A stretch of DNA of 64,000 nt from Paenibacillus sp. BIHB 4019 (GCF_002741035.1 NZ_CP016808.1:2120001-2184000); one strand, 5' to 3'. Shown: positions 21,557-30,778, numbered from the stretch's first letter. The notes: generated from the letters alone by a model not told the origin. Made by a program: numbers and translations.

Positions 21557-22732
21557 ATGATGAAGGCTAATGGTGAGGAAATCATTTATTTAGATCATGC
21601 TGCAACATCATGGCCGAAGCCTGACTCGGTTATTGAAGCGGTGCAGCATGCTATGATGCATGACGCGGCTAACCCGGGGAGAGGCAGTCATCGCATGGCT
21701 GTGCGTGCTAGTCGTGTATTGTTTGATACACGAAAGCAGCTGGCTAAGTTGTTTAAGGTGAGAAACCCTAATGATATTGCCTTTGCAGGGAATACAACAG
21801 GCGCTTTGAATATGGCGATAAAAGGGTATATAAAAGAAGGCGATCATGTAGTTGCTACTGGGATTGAGCATAATTCCGTAAGACGGCCGTTAGAATTTCT
21901 GAAGCAGTCGCTCGGAATAAAGGTTACCTATATTGAGGCAGATGAACAGGGGAACATAACGGTAGATCAAGTGAGAGATGCGCTTATGCCGCAGACGACG
22001 CTGGTTATCGTAAGTCATAGTTCAAACCTGCTCGGAACCATTGTTCCTTTAGCTGAAATTGGCGAGCTAACCCGCCAAAGAGGTGTAAAGCTGCTAGTGG
22101 ATGCGGCTCAAAGTGCGGGGATTTTGGAAATTGATGTTGAAGCAATGGGAATTGATATGCTGGCTTTCCCAGGACATAAAGGGCTGCTCGGTCCACAGGG
22201 CACAGGGGGCTTGTATATCCATCCGGAGCTAGACCTTGTCCCAATGCTGCATGGAGGCACTGGAAGCCAATCTGAGGCAGCTGAGCAGCCTCATGTGCGT
22301 CCAGATCGTTATGAAGCAGGAACTCAAAATACACCCGGCCTGGCAGGTTTGAAGGCAGGCGTAGAATATGTTCTGAATGAGACGGTTCATAAAATCCATA
22401 CTAAGGAATGGACACTTACTCAGCAGATGATGGAGGGGTTATCCGAAGTAGAAGGAATCAGGCTGCTTGGACCGAAGCTTGGGGAGCAGCGGACGGGCAT
22501 GGTTTCTTTTGTGGCGGATGGCGTTGATCCTTCGGAGATGTCTTTTATTTTGGACCAGCATTATCAAATCGCTGTGCGTGCGGGCTTTCATTGCACACCG
22601 CTTGCTCATGCCAGTGCGGGTACGATGGCTACAGGAGCGATTAGAGCGAGTGTGGGTTATTTTACAACGGAAGCGGAAGTGCGTGCGCTCGTTGATGCGG
22701 TGCGTGAAATACGTGCGCAATATAAAATTTGA
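21557..22732 (+). CDS. Cysteine desulfurase-family class V aminotransferase
   Basis: 391 residues, PLP-dependent fold type I. It begins with YLDHAATSWPKPDSV, has LLVDAAQSAGILEID and the Schiff-base Lys in AFPGHKGLLGPQGTGGL. The C-terminal RAGFHCTPLAHASAG loop contains the Cys expected to attack substrate sulfur. This matches the EF2568-type cysteine desulfurase family, so sulfur transfer from cysteine is likely but the acceptor is unknown. Two adjacent ATGs (21557, 21560) are possible starts. A small membrane protein gene follows after 27 bp. Confidence 0.85.
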   Translation: MMKANGEEIIYLDHAATSWPKPDSVIEAVQHAMMHDAANPGRGSHRMAVRASRVLFDTRKQLAKLFKVRNPNDIAFAGNTTGALNMAIKGYIKEGDHVVATGIEHNSVRRPLEFLKQSLGIKVTYIEADEQGNITVDQVRDALMPQTTLVIVSHSSNLLGTIVPLAEIGELTRQRGVKLLVDAAQSAGILEIDVEAMGIDMLAFPGHKGLLGPQGTGGLYIHPELDLVPMLHGGTGSQSEAAEQPHVRPDRYEAGTQNTPGLAGLKAGVEYVLNETVHKIHTKEWTLTQQMMEGLSEVEGIRLLGPKLGEQRTGMVSFVADGVDPSEMSFILDQHYQIAVRAGFHCTPLAHASAGTMATGAIRASVGYFTTEAEVRALVDAVREIRAQYKI

Positions 22733-22759
22733 TTTTCTTCTGGGGGCGGAAAGGTTTAC

Positions 22760-23242
22760 ATGAATGATTGGATGAACAACCCTTTATACGGTTTGTTGGC
22801 ATTGCTGGTAGTGCTGCTTTTTATTATTTTAATTTGGGTTATAAGTCTAGGAAGAAGGCTTAAAAAATTACGCAAGCAGTACGTAGAGGTTATGGGTGAT
22901 ACGGGTATTACGAACATTGAAGAAGTCGTTATTGGGTTGAAGCAGGAAATAGCCGAGCATGCCAGGTATTCGAGAGTAGTAGAAGCGAAGCTGGAACAAC
23001 TGGAACGGCGCCAGCTTGAGGAGAAGGGACGCTTGGGTGTTATTCGCTATAATGCATTCTCGGAGCAAGGAAGCGACCTTAGCTTCTCCATCGCGATTGT
23101 AAATGCGGCGCAAGACGGAGTCGTCGTATCAAGCATTCATAGCAGGGATAGTGCATATGTGTATGCCAAGCCATTAGAGGCTGGACAATCAACGTATCCG
23201 TTAACACCGGAAGAGCTGCAAGCAATTGCGAAAGCGAAATAA
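22760..23242 (+). CDS. DUF4446 family membrane-anchored protein
   Basis: 160 residues with one N-terminal membrane segment (about residues 8-30), then a basic and coiled-coil stretch (RRLKKLRKQYVEVMGD, and KQEIAEHARYSRVVEAKLEQLE). The C-terminal conserved block is RYNAFSEQGSDLSFSIAIVN, then QDGVVVSSIHSRD. This is the DUF4446 signature, common near the origin of spore formers. Function is unknown; it is probably anchored in the membrane with a cytoplasmic domain. Confidence 0.85.
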   Translation: MNDWMNNPLYGLLALLVVLLFIILIWVISLGRRLKKLRKQYVEVMGDTGITNIEEVVIGLKQEIAEHARYSRVVEAKLEQLERRQLEEKGRLGVIRYNAFSEQGSDLSFSIAIVNAAQDGVVVSSIHSRDSAYVYAKPLEAGQSTYPLTPEELQAIAKAK

Positions 23243-23271
23243 AAACGGCGGGCCAAAGGCTGGAGACTGGA

Positions 23272-23874
23272 TCATTCGGCTGATGCAGCTTGCTCCCTAG
23301 CCTGCAGCATAACTCGATTGCTGCCCATTATAGCGGAGAAAAGACTAAAAGCAATAAGGTCGGCCATCTTGATGACAAGATGCAGACGAGTATTTTGCAG
23401 CACGAAATATTCCATAAAACCGCCCACATTCACAATGCCGGTAATGTGCATATCACCTACAGGCGGGAGCTCCTTATTAACACCGGCGCCTGGGCGTACC
23501 GGACCCGTCCCGATATGAACAGAGCCGATGCTGGAAACTTGTCCTAAACAAGCATCAATGCCTATGATGAATGGATTGTGATGGTTGTGATGGATAAGTG
23601 CCAGTGTATCGGTCAGGTTCATCGCGTGAACCGGCTCTTCCAGCGTGCCGTATAAAGTAAAGTAAGGGCTGTTGTATTTTGCGAGAGAGGTTCCGATAAT
23701 GGGGCCAAGCGAATCGCCCGTAGAACGGTCAGTGCCCACGCATACAATGATGAGCGGCCTGGTGCCTGAAAGCTCGTTGAGCATAAGGGAGAGGCGGTTT
23801 ACGATTAACGTCATAGCGTTGGTATCAGTATGCGGAACTTTCAACGGCACTTCTTTCAAAAAAGAAAGTTTCAT
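23272..23874 (-). CDS. yyaC: Spore protease YyaC
   Basis: 200 residues, start ATG 23874 with GGAGGG seven bases upstream. The core IIVCVGTDRSTGDSLGPIIG and the region around GIDACLGQVSSIGSVHIGTG match YyaC, a member of the germination-protease-like superfamily. The name spore protease rests on family relation; the substrate is unknown. It is the only minus-strand gene between noc and the MFS gene at 27.7 kb, convergent with DUF4446. Confidence 0.88.
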   Translation of the reverse strand: MKLSFLKEVPLKVPHTDTNAMTLIVNRLSLMLNELSGTRPLIIVCVGTDRSTGDSLGPIIGTSLAKYNSPYFTLYGTLEEPVHAMNLTDTLALIHHNHHNPFIIGIDACLGQVSSIGSVHIGTGPVRPGAGVNKELPPVGDMHITGIVNVGGFMEYFVLQNTRLHLVIKMADLIAFSLFSAIMGSNRVMLQAREQAASAE

Positions 23875-23990
23875 AGAATCCCTCCGTTATAGCTAATATG
23901 TTATCTAGTATATGGATAGGACAACCATTTTATACGTCATAAACCCACTGATTACGTTGCGTAAAAAGAGGGAGAGGAGAAAAGTGGCTT

Positions 23991-24230
23991 ATGTTGATTG
24001 CTTTTGATTCCACACAGCAGGCGTTGCGCGCTGAAATGCTGCTCGAATATGCAGAAATTGAAATAGATATTTGTCCGACCCCCAAAGAGATTACGGCGGG
24101 CTGCGCCTTGTCCATTCATTTTCCAGAGGATGATTTGGATACGGTACAGCAGGTTATTGTATCTGAGAAGGTTGAAATAAGAGGGATTTTTAAACCTATT
24201 CATTCGGGATATGAACAAGTGAATCTGTAG
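23991..24230 (+). CDS. DUF3343 domain protein, putative Se/S carrier-like
   Basis: 79 residues: MLIAFDSTQQALRAEMLLEY, then PTPKEITAGCALSIHF with the conserved Cys after AG. The DUF3343 family has been described as putative selenium/sulfur carrier-like because of this Cys. It lies two genes from a cysteine desulfurase-like gene, which fits a sulfur-handling role, but this is inference. It is followed 13 bp later by the MscS gene. Confidence 0.85.
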   Translation: MLIAFDSTQQALRAEMLLEYAEIEIDICPTPKEITAGCALSIHFPEDDLDTVQQVIVSEKVEIRGIFKPIHSGYEQVNL

Positions 24231-24243
24231 GAGGAAATAGCTC

Positions 24244-25119
24244 TTGAAAACACTAAACATGTACAAAAACTTCATGGAGTGGTTGACGGATGTAGAGACA
24301 TGGCAGCGTTTTGGCGAATCTGCGATTCGAATAGCGCTCATTATTGTTATTACGCATTTGCTGATATGGATTGTCAATAAATCGATTGATCGTATATTAT
24401 CAAATAAACAAACGAGCCGTTTGCCGATGCAGACTAGAAGGATGGTCACGGTAGGACGGCTGCTCAAAAATATCGTCATGTACGCCTGCTATCTAATTGG
24501 CGGCATGCTGTTGATGTCGGAGCTGGGCATTCAGCTGGGGCCGCTGCTCGCAGGTGCCGGAATCGTCGGTTTGGCTATTGGGTTTGGCGCGCAAAGCCTG
24601 GTGAAGGACATTATTACGGGGTTCTTTATTATTTTGGAGGATCAGTTTGCTGTAGGGGATGTCATTCAGGCTGGACAGTTCAAAGGGACGGTCGAGGTTA
24701 TTGGATTGCGGACAACTAGGCTGCTGAGCTGGACAGGGGAGATTTTCATCATTCCGAACGGCATGATTAATGAGGTGACGAACTTCTCCTTGCGAAATTC
24801 TGTAGCCGTCGTGGACGTTTCGATCGGTTATGAGGAAGATGTAGATCGGGCGACGAGCATTATTCAAGCAACGGTAGATAAGCTGGAAGATGAAAATCTT
24901 GCGAAGCCGCCGGAGGTGCTCGGCATTCAGCTAATGGGCGCAACGGAAGTTAAAATTCGTATTATAGCGGAATGCCTGCCTAATACGCAGCATGCGCTGG
25001 CCAGAAAAATTAATTTGCAGGTGAAGAAAGCGCTGGTTGAGAACGGTATGGATACGCCGTATCCACGCATGGTTACCTATCATCGCGATGAGAGGAGCGG
25101 AGAAAGAAATGGAGCGTAA
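24244..25119 (+). CDS. Small-conductance mechanosensitive channel, MscS family
   Basis: 291 residues from TTG 24244, with AGGAGG upstream. Three membrane segments (about residues 25-45, 75-95, 100-130) are followed by the MscS pore helix and beta domain: GAGIVGLAIGFGAQSLVKDIITGFF, then EDQFAVGDVI, and RTTRLLSWTGEIFIIPNG. It opens under membrane tension to release solutes on osmotic downshock. Its end overlaps the following DUF951 gene by 11 bases. Confidence 0.93.
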   Translation: MKTLNMYKNFMEWLTDVETWQRFGESAIRIALIIVITHLLIWIVNKSIDRILSNKQTSRLPMQTRRMVTVGRLLKNIVMYACYLIGGMLLMSELGIQLGPLLAGAGIVGLAIGFGAQSLVKDIITGFFIILEDQFAVGDVIQAGQFKGTVEVIGLRTTRLLSWTGEIFIIPNGMINEVTNFSLRNSVAVVDVSIGYEEDVDRATSIIQATVDKLEDENLAKPPEVLGIQLMGATEVKIRIIAECLPNTQHALARKINLQVKKALVENGMDTPYPRMVTYHRDERSGERNGA

Positions 25120-25351
25120 GCAATTTGAGCTTGGCGATGTCGTCCAGATGAAAAAACAGCATCCCTGCGGTTCGAATGAAATGGAAGTGATTCGAATGGG
25201 CATGGATATTCGCATTAAATGCGTAGGCTGCAAGCACAGTGTATTAATACCGCGGGCTAAATTTGAGAAAAATATGAAAAAGGTGCTGCGTTCCACCGCT
25301 TCTGCTGATGGCGGGCAAGCGCCGGGCCAGACTGAGCCGGACCCCATTTAG
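25109..25351 (+). CDS. DUF951 domain protein
   Basis: 80 residues from ATG 25109 (MERKQFELGDVVQMKKQHPCG); AGAGGAGCGGAGAAAG precedes it and the upstream extension is MscS coding sequence. The family core QHPCGSNEMEVIRMGMDIRIKCVGCKHSV contains three Cys, suggesting metal binding. The protein is rich in charged residues and has a variable tail. It is usually found beside ychF and rpsF; here ychF is not present and a terminator follows. Confidence 0.88.
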   Translation: MERKQFELGDVVQMKKQHPCGSNEMEVIRMGMDIRIKCVGCKHSVLIPRAKFEKNMKKVLRSTASADGGQAPGQTEPDPI

Positions 25352-25386
25352 ATTGTTAATGGAATGAAGGATAAAGGGAATGAATG

Positions 25387-25425
25387 ACCTCCAGCCTTAT
25401 CGTTAAGGGCGATGGAGGTTTTTTT
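25387..25425 (+). terminator. Intrinsic terminator after the DUF951 gene
   Basis: ACCTCCA/TGGAGGT stem with a partly paired loop followed by seven Ts. Confidence 0.85.
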
Positions 25426-25564
25426 GTTGTTGTTTTTGCATTATCATTATTTACAGCTTGGAAACAAGGTGGACGTCTTTCGGATACTTTTGCTCCGTAT
25501 AGTATGTTTTGACATTAGAAATACTATGTCTTAGCGATCAGGAGAGAGTGGAGGAAAGAAGCCG

Positions 25565-27484
25565 ATGTGTGGAATTTCCGGAATCATCCGATATGGCCAT
25601 GGAAGTGATCCAACGGATAGGGAGATCAGCAGTATGATGGAGCAGATGGGACATCGAGGTCCTAACCAATCCGGCATACAGCTTATGGATAGAGCGGCAT
25701 TAGGCTTTAACAGGCTATCAATTGTAGATATTGAAGATGGCACCCAGCCGATGACCAATGAAAATGGACAGGTTTGGCTTATATTTAATGGAGAAATATA
25801 CAATTATAAAGAGCTGAGGCTCATGCTGCAGAGCAAAGGCCATCAGTTTCGCAATCGAAGCGATTCAGAGATCATCGTGCATCTCTATGAAGAATATGGT
25901 ATAGACTGCGTGCACCATCTGAGAGGCATGTTTAGTTTTGCCATTTGGGATCGGGCGGAGCAGCGGCTGTTTGCTGCGCGGGACCATTTTGGGATAAAGC
26001 CGTTTTATTATGCGCAGGAGGAGCACCAGTTTCTTTTTTCATCGGAATTAAAAGGGCTCCTGGCTGTAAGCGGGCAAGCGCCGCATGTGGATTATGCCAG
26101 TATGATGCATTATTTGACCTTTCAGTACGTCCCGCAGCCGCAGACGATGTTTGAAGGGATTCAGAAGCTGGAGCCGGGGCATTTTATACTTGTCGATCGG
26201 GAGGGCAGGGTAACCAAGCGGCGATATTGGGAGCCTGCTTTTGAACCGGAGCAGCGGCCGATCGGCACATTTATCGAGGAAATCAGAGCCGTGCTGCGTG
26301 ATTCGGTGAAGCTGCATCGCCAAGGGGATGTGCCGCTCGGCAGTTTTTTATCAGGCGGAATTGACTCGTCGGCGATAGCAGCGTTATCGATGCAGGAGCA
26401 GTTAACGAAAACGTTCTCGGTAGGCTTTGCAGGAGAGCGTAATGAAAATGAGTACGCCCGGGCAGCCGCACAGGCGCTTGGCTCCATGCATTATGAGGAG
26501 GAAATCACGCCTGAGCAATTTTTTGCAAATACGCAGAAGGCTGTATGGCATATGGACGAGCCCGTTGCCGATCCGTCAGCCGTCGCGTTATACAGCCTAT
26601 CTCAGCTGGCCGGAAATCAGGTAACGGTTGTGATGTCAGGGGAGGGGGCGGATGAGCTGTTCGGCGGTTATGGCATCTATGGCGAGCCGCGCTCGTTGCG
26701 CCCTGTATCGTGGCTGCCAAACGGCATGAAGTCTCGGCTGCATCGCATGGTGGAGCGGGTTCCGCTCGCTTTTCGCGGGAAAAACTATTTGCTGCGGGGG
26801 TTCTCGCCGATTGAACAGCGTTTTTATGGAAATGCTAAGCTGTTCAATGAAGCAGACAAACGGCAAATCGCGCTGCTTAGCCCCGAGCGTTTGGCGTCGA
26901 TGCAGCCTTCGGCTTCGCTGACAAGCGACGTTTATTATAACAGCCGCCATCTGGATGATCTGACTCGTATGCAGCTGATTGATATGAACTTCTGGCTGCC
27001 GGGCGATATTTTGATGAAGGCGGATAAAATGAGCATGGCGCATTCGCTGGAGCTGCGCGTTCCTTTTCTCGATAAAGAGGTGTTTGAGGTGGCCCGCAAA
27101 ATTCCAGCCGAGTACAAGCTGGCAAACGGCACGACCAAATACGTGCTGAGGGAAGCGATGCGAGGCATTCTTCCAGAGCCGTTATTGCAGCGGCCTAAGC
27201 TCGGATTTCCGATCCCGCTGCGCAAGTGGCTGCATGGCAAGATCGGGGATCAAATGCTCGAACAAATTAGCGTTGTGCCGCAATGGTTTGATGTCTCTGC
27301 TGCGCGTCTCATGCTGATGCAGCACCGGGAGGGCAAGGGCGATTACTCGCGGAAGCTGTGGGCACTTTATATTTTCGCGGTGTGGCATTCCACCTTTATT
27401 GGCGAATATCGCTATGGGCAAGCTCGCACGCAGCAAATGCAAACAGGGACGAACCGACTGCATGCAAACGGCATAAAAATATAA
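25565..27484 (+). CDS. asnB: Asparagine synthase (glutamine-hydrolyzing)
   Basis: 639 residues. MCGISGIIRYG gives the catalytic Cys after Met removal. The N-terminal glutaminase domain (about 1-210) has GHRGPNQSG, RLSIVDI and FNGEIYNYKELR. The C-terminal synthetase domain has the PP loop SFLSGGIDSSAIAAL near residue 262 and VMSGEGADELFGGY. It makes asparagine from aspartate, ATP and glutamine. GGAGG precedes ATG 25565. It is a single-gene unit with a terminator upstream and tRNA-Ser downstream; whether this is the biosynthetic or a sporulation-linked paralogue cannot be told. Confidence 0.95.
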   Translation: MCGISGIIRYGHGSDPTDREISSMMEQMGHRGPNQSGIQLMDRAALGFNRLSIVDIEDGTQPMTNENGQVWLIFNGEIYNYKELRLMLQSKGHQFRNRSDSEIIVHLYEEYGIDCVHHLRGMFSFAIWDRAEQRLFAARDHFGIKPFYYAQEEHQFLFSSELKGLLAVSGQAPHVDYASMMHYLTFQYVPQPQTMFEGIQKLEPGHFILVDREGRVTKRRYWEPAFEPEQRPIGTFIEEIRAVLRDSVKLHRQGDVPLGSFLSGGIDSSAIAALSMQEQLTKTFSVGFAGERNENEYARAAAQALGSMHYEEEITPEQFFANTQKAVWHMDEPVADPSAVALYSLSQLAGNQVTVVMSGEGADELFGGYGIYGEPRSLRPVSWLPNGMKSRLHRMVERVPLAFRGKNYLLRGFSPIEQRFYGNAKLFNEADKRQIALLSPERLASMQPSASLTSDVYYNSRHLDDLTRMQLIDMNFWLPGDILMKADKMSMAHSLELRVPFLDKEVFEVARKIPAEYKLANGTTKYVLREAMRGILPEPLLQRPKLGFPIPLRKWLHGKIGDQMLEQISVVPQWFDVSAARLMLMQHREGKGDYSRKLWALYIFAVWHSTFIGEYRYGQARTQQMQTGTNRLHANGIKI

Positions 27485-27494
27485 GAGGTTTTAG

Positions 27495-27523
27495 TTGCAT
27501 CGGGGCGGCAAATATGATAAGAT
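27495..27523 (+). promoter_or_regulatory. Candidate promoter for tRNA-Ser
   Basis: TTGCAT (27495-27500), 17-bp spacer, TAAGAT (27518-27523), 12 bases before the mature tRNA. It follows asnB by only 10 bp. Confidence 0.5.
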
Positions 27524-27535
27524 CTTCTTATATGC

Positions 27536-27626
27536 GGAGAGGTACCCAAGAGGCCCAAGGGGGCTGACTCGAAATCAGCTAGGCGTGTCAAAGCGTGCGT
27601 GGGTTCGAATCCCACCTTCTCCGCCA
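27536..27626 (+). tRNA. tRNA-Ser (anticodon CGA)
   Basis: A 91-nt class II tRNA with encoded CCA. Acceptor pairs GGAGAGG with CTTCTCC (one G-U), discriminator G, T-arm GTGGG/CCCAC with TTCGAAT loop. Anticodon stem GCTGA/TCAGC encloses loop CTCGAAA, so the anticodon is CGA, reading UCG. The long variable arm is as expected for serine. Confidence 0.97.
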
Positions 27627-27678
27627 TTCTCGCACATATGCGCTGTAACGGCGATTGCAATACTATAGAGTTGATATG

Positions 27679-27719
27679 AAAAGGCTGATTCCTCGTTGAA
27701 ACGGGAGTCAGCCTTTTTT
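27679..27719 (+). terminator. Intrinsic terminator after tRNA-Ser
   Basis: AAAAGGCTGA/TCAGCC stem followed by six Ts about 50 bp downstream of the tRNA; its A-rich left side could also serve the convergent MFS gene. Confidence 0.8.
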
Positions 27720-27749
27720 GTTGTGCTTGGCTTGAAGGAAGCCAGCTCC

Positions 27750-28949
27750 TTAAGGGGCTGGCTTTGCTTCCATCGTTCTTTTGGACAGAATAATTATAAG
27801 TGCCGCTGCTAAGGATAATAGCGTACAGCAAGTAAACATGGCAGGGTAGGAGCTGCTTTGCAGTAGAATGCCCATGGCGAATCCGCCAAGCGAAAAACCG
27901 AGATCGTAGGACGATAAAAAAATCGCCATCAGCACATAGCGGCTTTTCTCTGGCAAAATAAAGGAGAGATAGGTCGTCAGCGTCGGATAGAGCAGCGCCA
28001 CGGCGAAGCCATTACATACGGCTGATACATATACAAAGGCGCCTACAATGTCCAGCATGGCTAGCAACTGGCTCCCAAGCGCAGCAGACAACAGCATCCC
28101 GGCCATGAGCCACGTATTCCAGCTGCCATTGGACGGGATTTTTTTGCGCAAAATAAAGCGGCAGGCGATAACGACCAGGCCCTGTATCGTTAAATATACG
28201 CCTGCATCCCCTGAGCCGGCGGCAAGCATAAATAGCGGAAGAAAGGTAGCAGTTGCTCCAAACACGCAGGAGGCCAGCAGCATAACGATGCTGCTAATGA
28301 GCATGGGCGGGCTTTGCCAAATCGTACCGAGTGACGCTGCCATATCGCGGAGCGTATAGGTTTTATCCTGCAAGGTCCGTTTCGGAAGTGCCGTGCGATA
28401 GAAAATGAGCAGAGGGCCGGCAGCCAGTACGATCATCAACAGGGCGAATAACAGCTCGCTGCTGCTTTGCCATATTTGTAAAGCGGCAATCGGGATTATG
28501 AGTGACGGGACCATCGTAAACAAGGTATACATGGATAGCCCCTGGGCCCGATCTTTATTTTCCAACGATTCCACGATTCCTACCTGCATCGTCATGGAAA
28601 AGAAAGCGGTTATAGCTCCCTGCAGAGCTCTAAGCCATAGGTATTGCTCCGTTCCGCTAACGGTATAAAGGAGAAGGAGTACAGCATGGGCGCAAAGCAG
28701 CCATTTCATAACGGAAAGCGGGCCAAAACGGCCAATTAGCTGTGCGGCAAAAGGTCTAAGGAGCATGCAGGTAAACATATAGGCCCCCATAATTAAACCA
28801 ATCTCCGCCTGATTCATCCCCACCGCCTCGCTTCGGAGCGGCAAAATAATCGTTAAAGCGGAATTGGCGGCGAAAAAGAAAAAGGCCAAAACATACAAGC
28901 GAATAAAGGAAGCAGAGGACGGATGCTGCTTCGCCGTTACAGAATGCAA
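27750..28949 (-). CDS. MFS transporter
   Basis: 399 residues from TTG 28949, which has AAAGGTGGG seven bases upstream; a TTG at 28976 would add nine residues but has no such site. Twelve predicted membrane segments. The sequence has the MFS loop pattern FAAQLIGRFG between helices 2 and 3 and NKDRAQGLSMY in the middle. The N-terminal FFFFAANSALTIILPL resembles bacterial DHA1-type drug or metabolite exporters. Substrate not identifiable. Monocistronic; convergent with tRNA-Ser. Confidence 0.85.
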   Translation of the reverse strand: MHSVTAKQHPSSASFIRLYVLAFFFFAANSALTIILPLRSEAVGMNQAEIGLIMGAYMFTCMLLRPFAAQLIGRFGPLSVMKWLLCAHAVLLLLYTVSGTEQYLWLRALQGAITAFFSMTMQVGIVESLENKDRAQGLSMYTLFTMVPSLIIPIAALQIWQSSSELLFALLMIVLAAGPLLIFYRTALPKRTLQDKTYTLRDMAASLGTIWQSPPMLISSIVMLLASCVFGATATFLPLFMLAAGSGDAGVYLTIQGLVVIACRFILRKKIPSNGSWNTWLMAGMLLSAALGSQLLAMLDIVGAFVYVSAVCNGFAVALLYPTLTTYLSFILPEKSRYVLMAIFLSSYDLGFSLGGFAMGILLQSSSYPAMFTCCTLLSLAAALIIILSKRTMEAKPAP

Positions 28950-29087
28950 GATAATACCCACCTTTGTGCAAAGCAATTGCTGTCAATTGTAATTCAAACT
29001 CTAAATTCTAAACCTCAATTTCATACGGCATACTCTGAATACTTTACCATGGAACGAGCATTTTATAATGAAAAAAATAAGCATACG

Positions 29088-29112
29088 AAAAAGGAGCTCT
29101 TGCGAGCTCCTT
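29088..29112 (-). terminator. Terminator reading leftward, downstream of yjzC
   Basis: Perfect 9-bp stem AAGGAGCTC/GAGCTCCTT with a 4-base loop; on the minus strand it is followed by a T run. The interval 28950-29460 holds this hairpin and no supportable gene; short open frames there have no family features. Confidence 0.75.
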
Positions 29113-29460
29113 CTCCGGACGGTGTTTGATCGATTGAGTACATTTTCACACTACTTTGCAACAGAAACATGGGAGCAATCACTATTCAATCAGTACCAAC
29201 GTTTCCGCTGCTGCGTATTCGTTAACTGACCTGTCCATTCTTTTGGCAGGCGGCATAGGCCGCTTTACTTTTGGAGATGGGCAAGTGTGCGTGTGTTACG
29301 GACATTGTCTTTGGCACAACCCTCCGCTTCTAAAGCTCAGTGGACAAATTCCTCTTGTAGCAGCCCTTGCACTATGAAGTCCAACGGAACCACACCTCTC
29401 TTCACACCGTCAAAAATAGAATGCCCACGCTGGGCGAAAGCTATACATGCGTTTTGAAAT

Positions 29461-29643
29461 TTAGTGGCCCATTCGCTTCCATTTGCGTTCATGGTTCGTG
29501 TTGTCCGGGAAGCGCTGGCCTTTGCTCAGTTTCACCTTCTGCGGATTTTGAATGCCTTGGTGAAAGGAATTGACGCCATCCTCGATGTACGTGCCATCAT
29601 TCGGCGCCTTATCGCCAGCGGAAAACAACGTTCCTTCGCCCAT
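29461..29643 (-). CDS. yjzC: YjzC family small protein
   Basis: 60 residues: MGEGTLFSAGDKAPNDGTYIE, then VKLSKGQRFPDNTNHERKWKR. This is the YjzC family pattern of PGDKAPNDG and FPxTTNHxRxW. AGGAGG lies nine bases before ATG 29643. Function unknown; the protein is small, hydrophilic and common in Bacillales. It stands alone and is divergent from rpsF. Easily missed because of its size. Confidence 0.88.
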   Translation of the reverse strand: MGEGTLFSAGDKAPNDGTYIEDGVNSFHQGIQNPQKVKLSKGQRFPDNTNHERKWKRMGH

Positions 29644-29801
29644 CGTAAATTACCTCCTGTATATGATGTGAATTGCCACTTAAGCAGTTATGCCGTAATG
29701 GCATCAGGCCTGCAAGCAGGATGAGTTCAGCTGCCCGCTACCTTAATATGAGCCGGGGGACGGACGTTCATGAACACCAGATAACGGGAGGAAATAGAAG
29801 C

Positions 29802-29830
29802 TTGTTTTTGGGCTGAATATTTGGTATAGT
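29802..29830 (+). promoter_or_regulatory. Sigma-A promoter for rpsF-ssb-rpsR
   Basis: TTGTTT (29802-29807), 17-bp spacer, TATAGT (29825-29830), about 75 bp before rpsF. Confidence 0.75.
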
Positions 29831-29835
29831 TAGAG

Positions 29836-29903
29836 GATGCGAGTAAGAACCTCGCTCCTTGCTCCATTTATGGGGCCGTTAGTCCAAAAGGAGGTGAAAC
29901 ATA
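29836..29903 (+). promoter_or_regulatory. rpsF leader, possible S6:S18 binding element
   Basis: The untranslated leader contains a small CTCC/GGGG stem followed directly by GCCGTTAGTCC. Known S6:S18-binding leaders carry a conserved CCG trinucleotide beside a hairpin. Position is right, since both S6 and S18 are encoded in the operon, but the fold was only judged by eye. Confidence 0.35.
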
Positions 29904-30188
29904 ATGCGCAAATACGAAGTGATGTACATTGTTCGTCCTGATGTTGAGCAAGAAGCTCTTCAAGCTGTCGTTGAGAAATTTAATGGCATCATCTCCAATG
30001 GTGGAGAAGTTACGAAACAAGATGTTAGCGGTAAACGCCGTCTTGCGTATGAGATCAACAAGATTCGTGAGGGATACTACGTTCTGGTTCATTTCAACGG
30101 AACTACGGAAGTCGTTAACGAACTTGACCGTATCCTGAAGATTACGGATGAAATTATCCGCTTCTTGGTCGTCAGAGACGTAGCTTAG
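29904..30188 (+). CDS. rpsF: 30S ribosomal protein S6
   Basis: 94 residues starting MRKYEVMYIVRPDVEQEAL, with the family motif KRRLAYEINKIREGYYVLV. AAAGGAGGTG lies upstream of ATG 29904. First gene of the rpsF-ssb-rpsR operon; S6 pairs with S18 in the 30S platform. Confidence 0.98.
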   Translation: MRKYEVMYIVRPDVEQEALQAVVEKFNGIISNGGEVTKQDVSGKRRLAYEINKIREGYYVLVHFNGTTEVVNELDRILKITDEIIRFLVVRDVA

Positions 30189-30226
30189 TTGAAGCCAAGG
30201 ATTGATCGATTGGGAGGTCAGAGACG

Positions 30227-30778
30227 ATGTTGAATCGTGTAATACTTATTGGTAGATTGACGAGAGACCCTGAATTGCGTTACACGCCTGCTGGCGTTGC
30301 AGTAGCGCAATTTACAATAGCAGTTGACCGTCCGTTTACGAGCGGTCAGGGCGAGCGTGAAGCGGATTTCATTCCGGTAGTCACGTGGCGCCAGCTAGCC
30401 GAGACATGCGCCAACTACTTGCGCAAAGGCCGCTTAACGGCGGTTGAAGGTCGTATTCAGGTTCGGAACTACGAGAACAACGAAGGCAAGCGCGTCTATG
30501 TGACGGAAGTAATCGCTGACAACGTCCGTTTCTTGGAATCCAACAAGGATGCGGGCGGAGCGCGTGAAGAGAGCGGTGCCATGGGCGGCGGAAGCGGTTC
30601 TTTCGGAGGCGGTTCTTCCTACGGTAACGGTGGAGGAGGCGGAGGCGGCTATAACAGCAACAACAACAGTAATAACAATAGCGGCCGCTCCAGTAACAAC
30701 TCACGTAACGACAACCGTGATCCGTTCTCGGATGATGGTCGACCGATCGATATATCTGAGGATGATTTGCCATTTTAA
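30227..30778 (+). CDS. ssb: Single-stranded DNA-binding protein
   Basis: 183 residues. The OB fold (about 1-110) begins [33 protein letters not shown] Gly/Ser/Asn-rich flexible linker (about 120-165) follows. The acidic tail DISEDDLPF is the docking peptide for partner proteins. It protects single-stranded DNA at forks and is essential. It sits between rpsF and rpsR as in most Bacillota, which identifies it as the main SSB (SsbA type). Confidence 0.97.
   Translation: MLNRVILIGRLTRDPELRYTPAGVAVAQFTIAVDRPFTSGQGEREADFIPVVTWRQLAETCANYLRKGRLTAVEGRIQVRNYENNEGKRVYVTEVIADNVRFLESNKDAGGAREESGAMGGGSGSFGGGSSYGNGGGGGGGYNSNNNSNNNSGRSSNNSRNDNRDPFSDDGRPIDISEDDLPF

Noticed and set aside
29156..29377. Plus-strand 73-residue open frame in the MFS-yjzC spacer
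   Set aside because: No ribosome-binding site, no family resemblance, and it crosses a region with only low-complexity features.
30600..30720. Simple-sequence repeat in ssb
   Set aside because: It is the normal Gly/Asn-rich linker of SSB, not an insertion.
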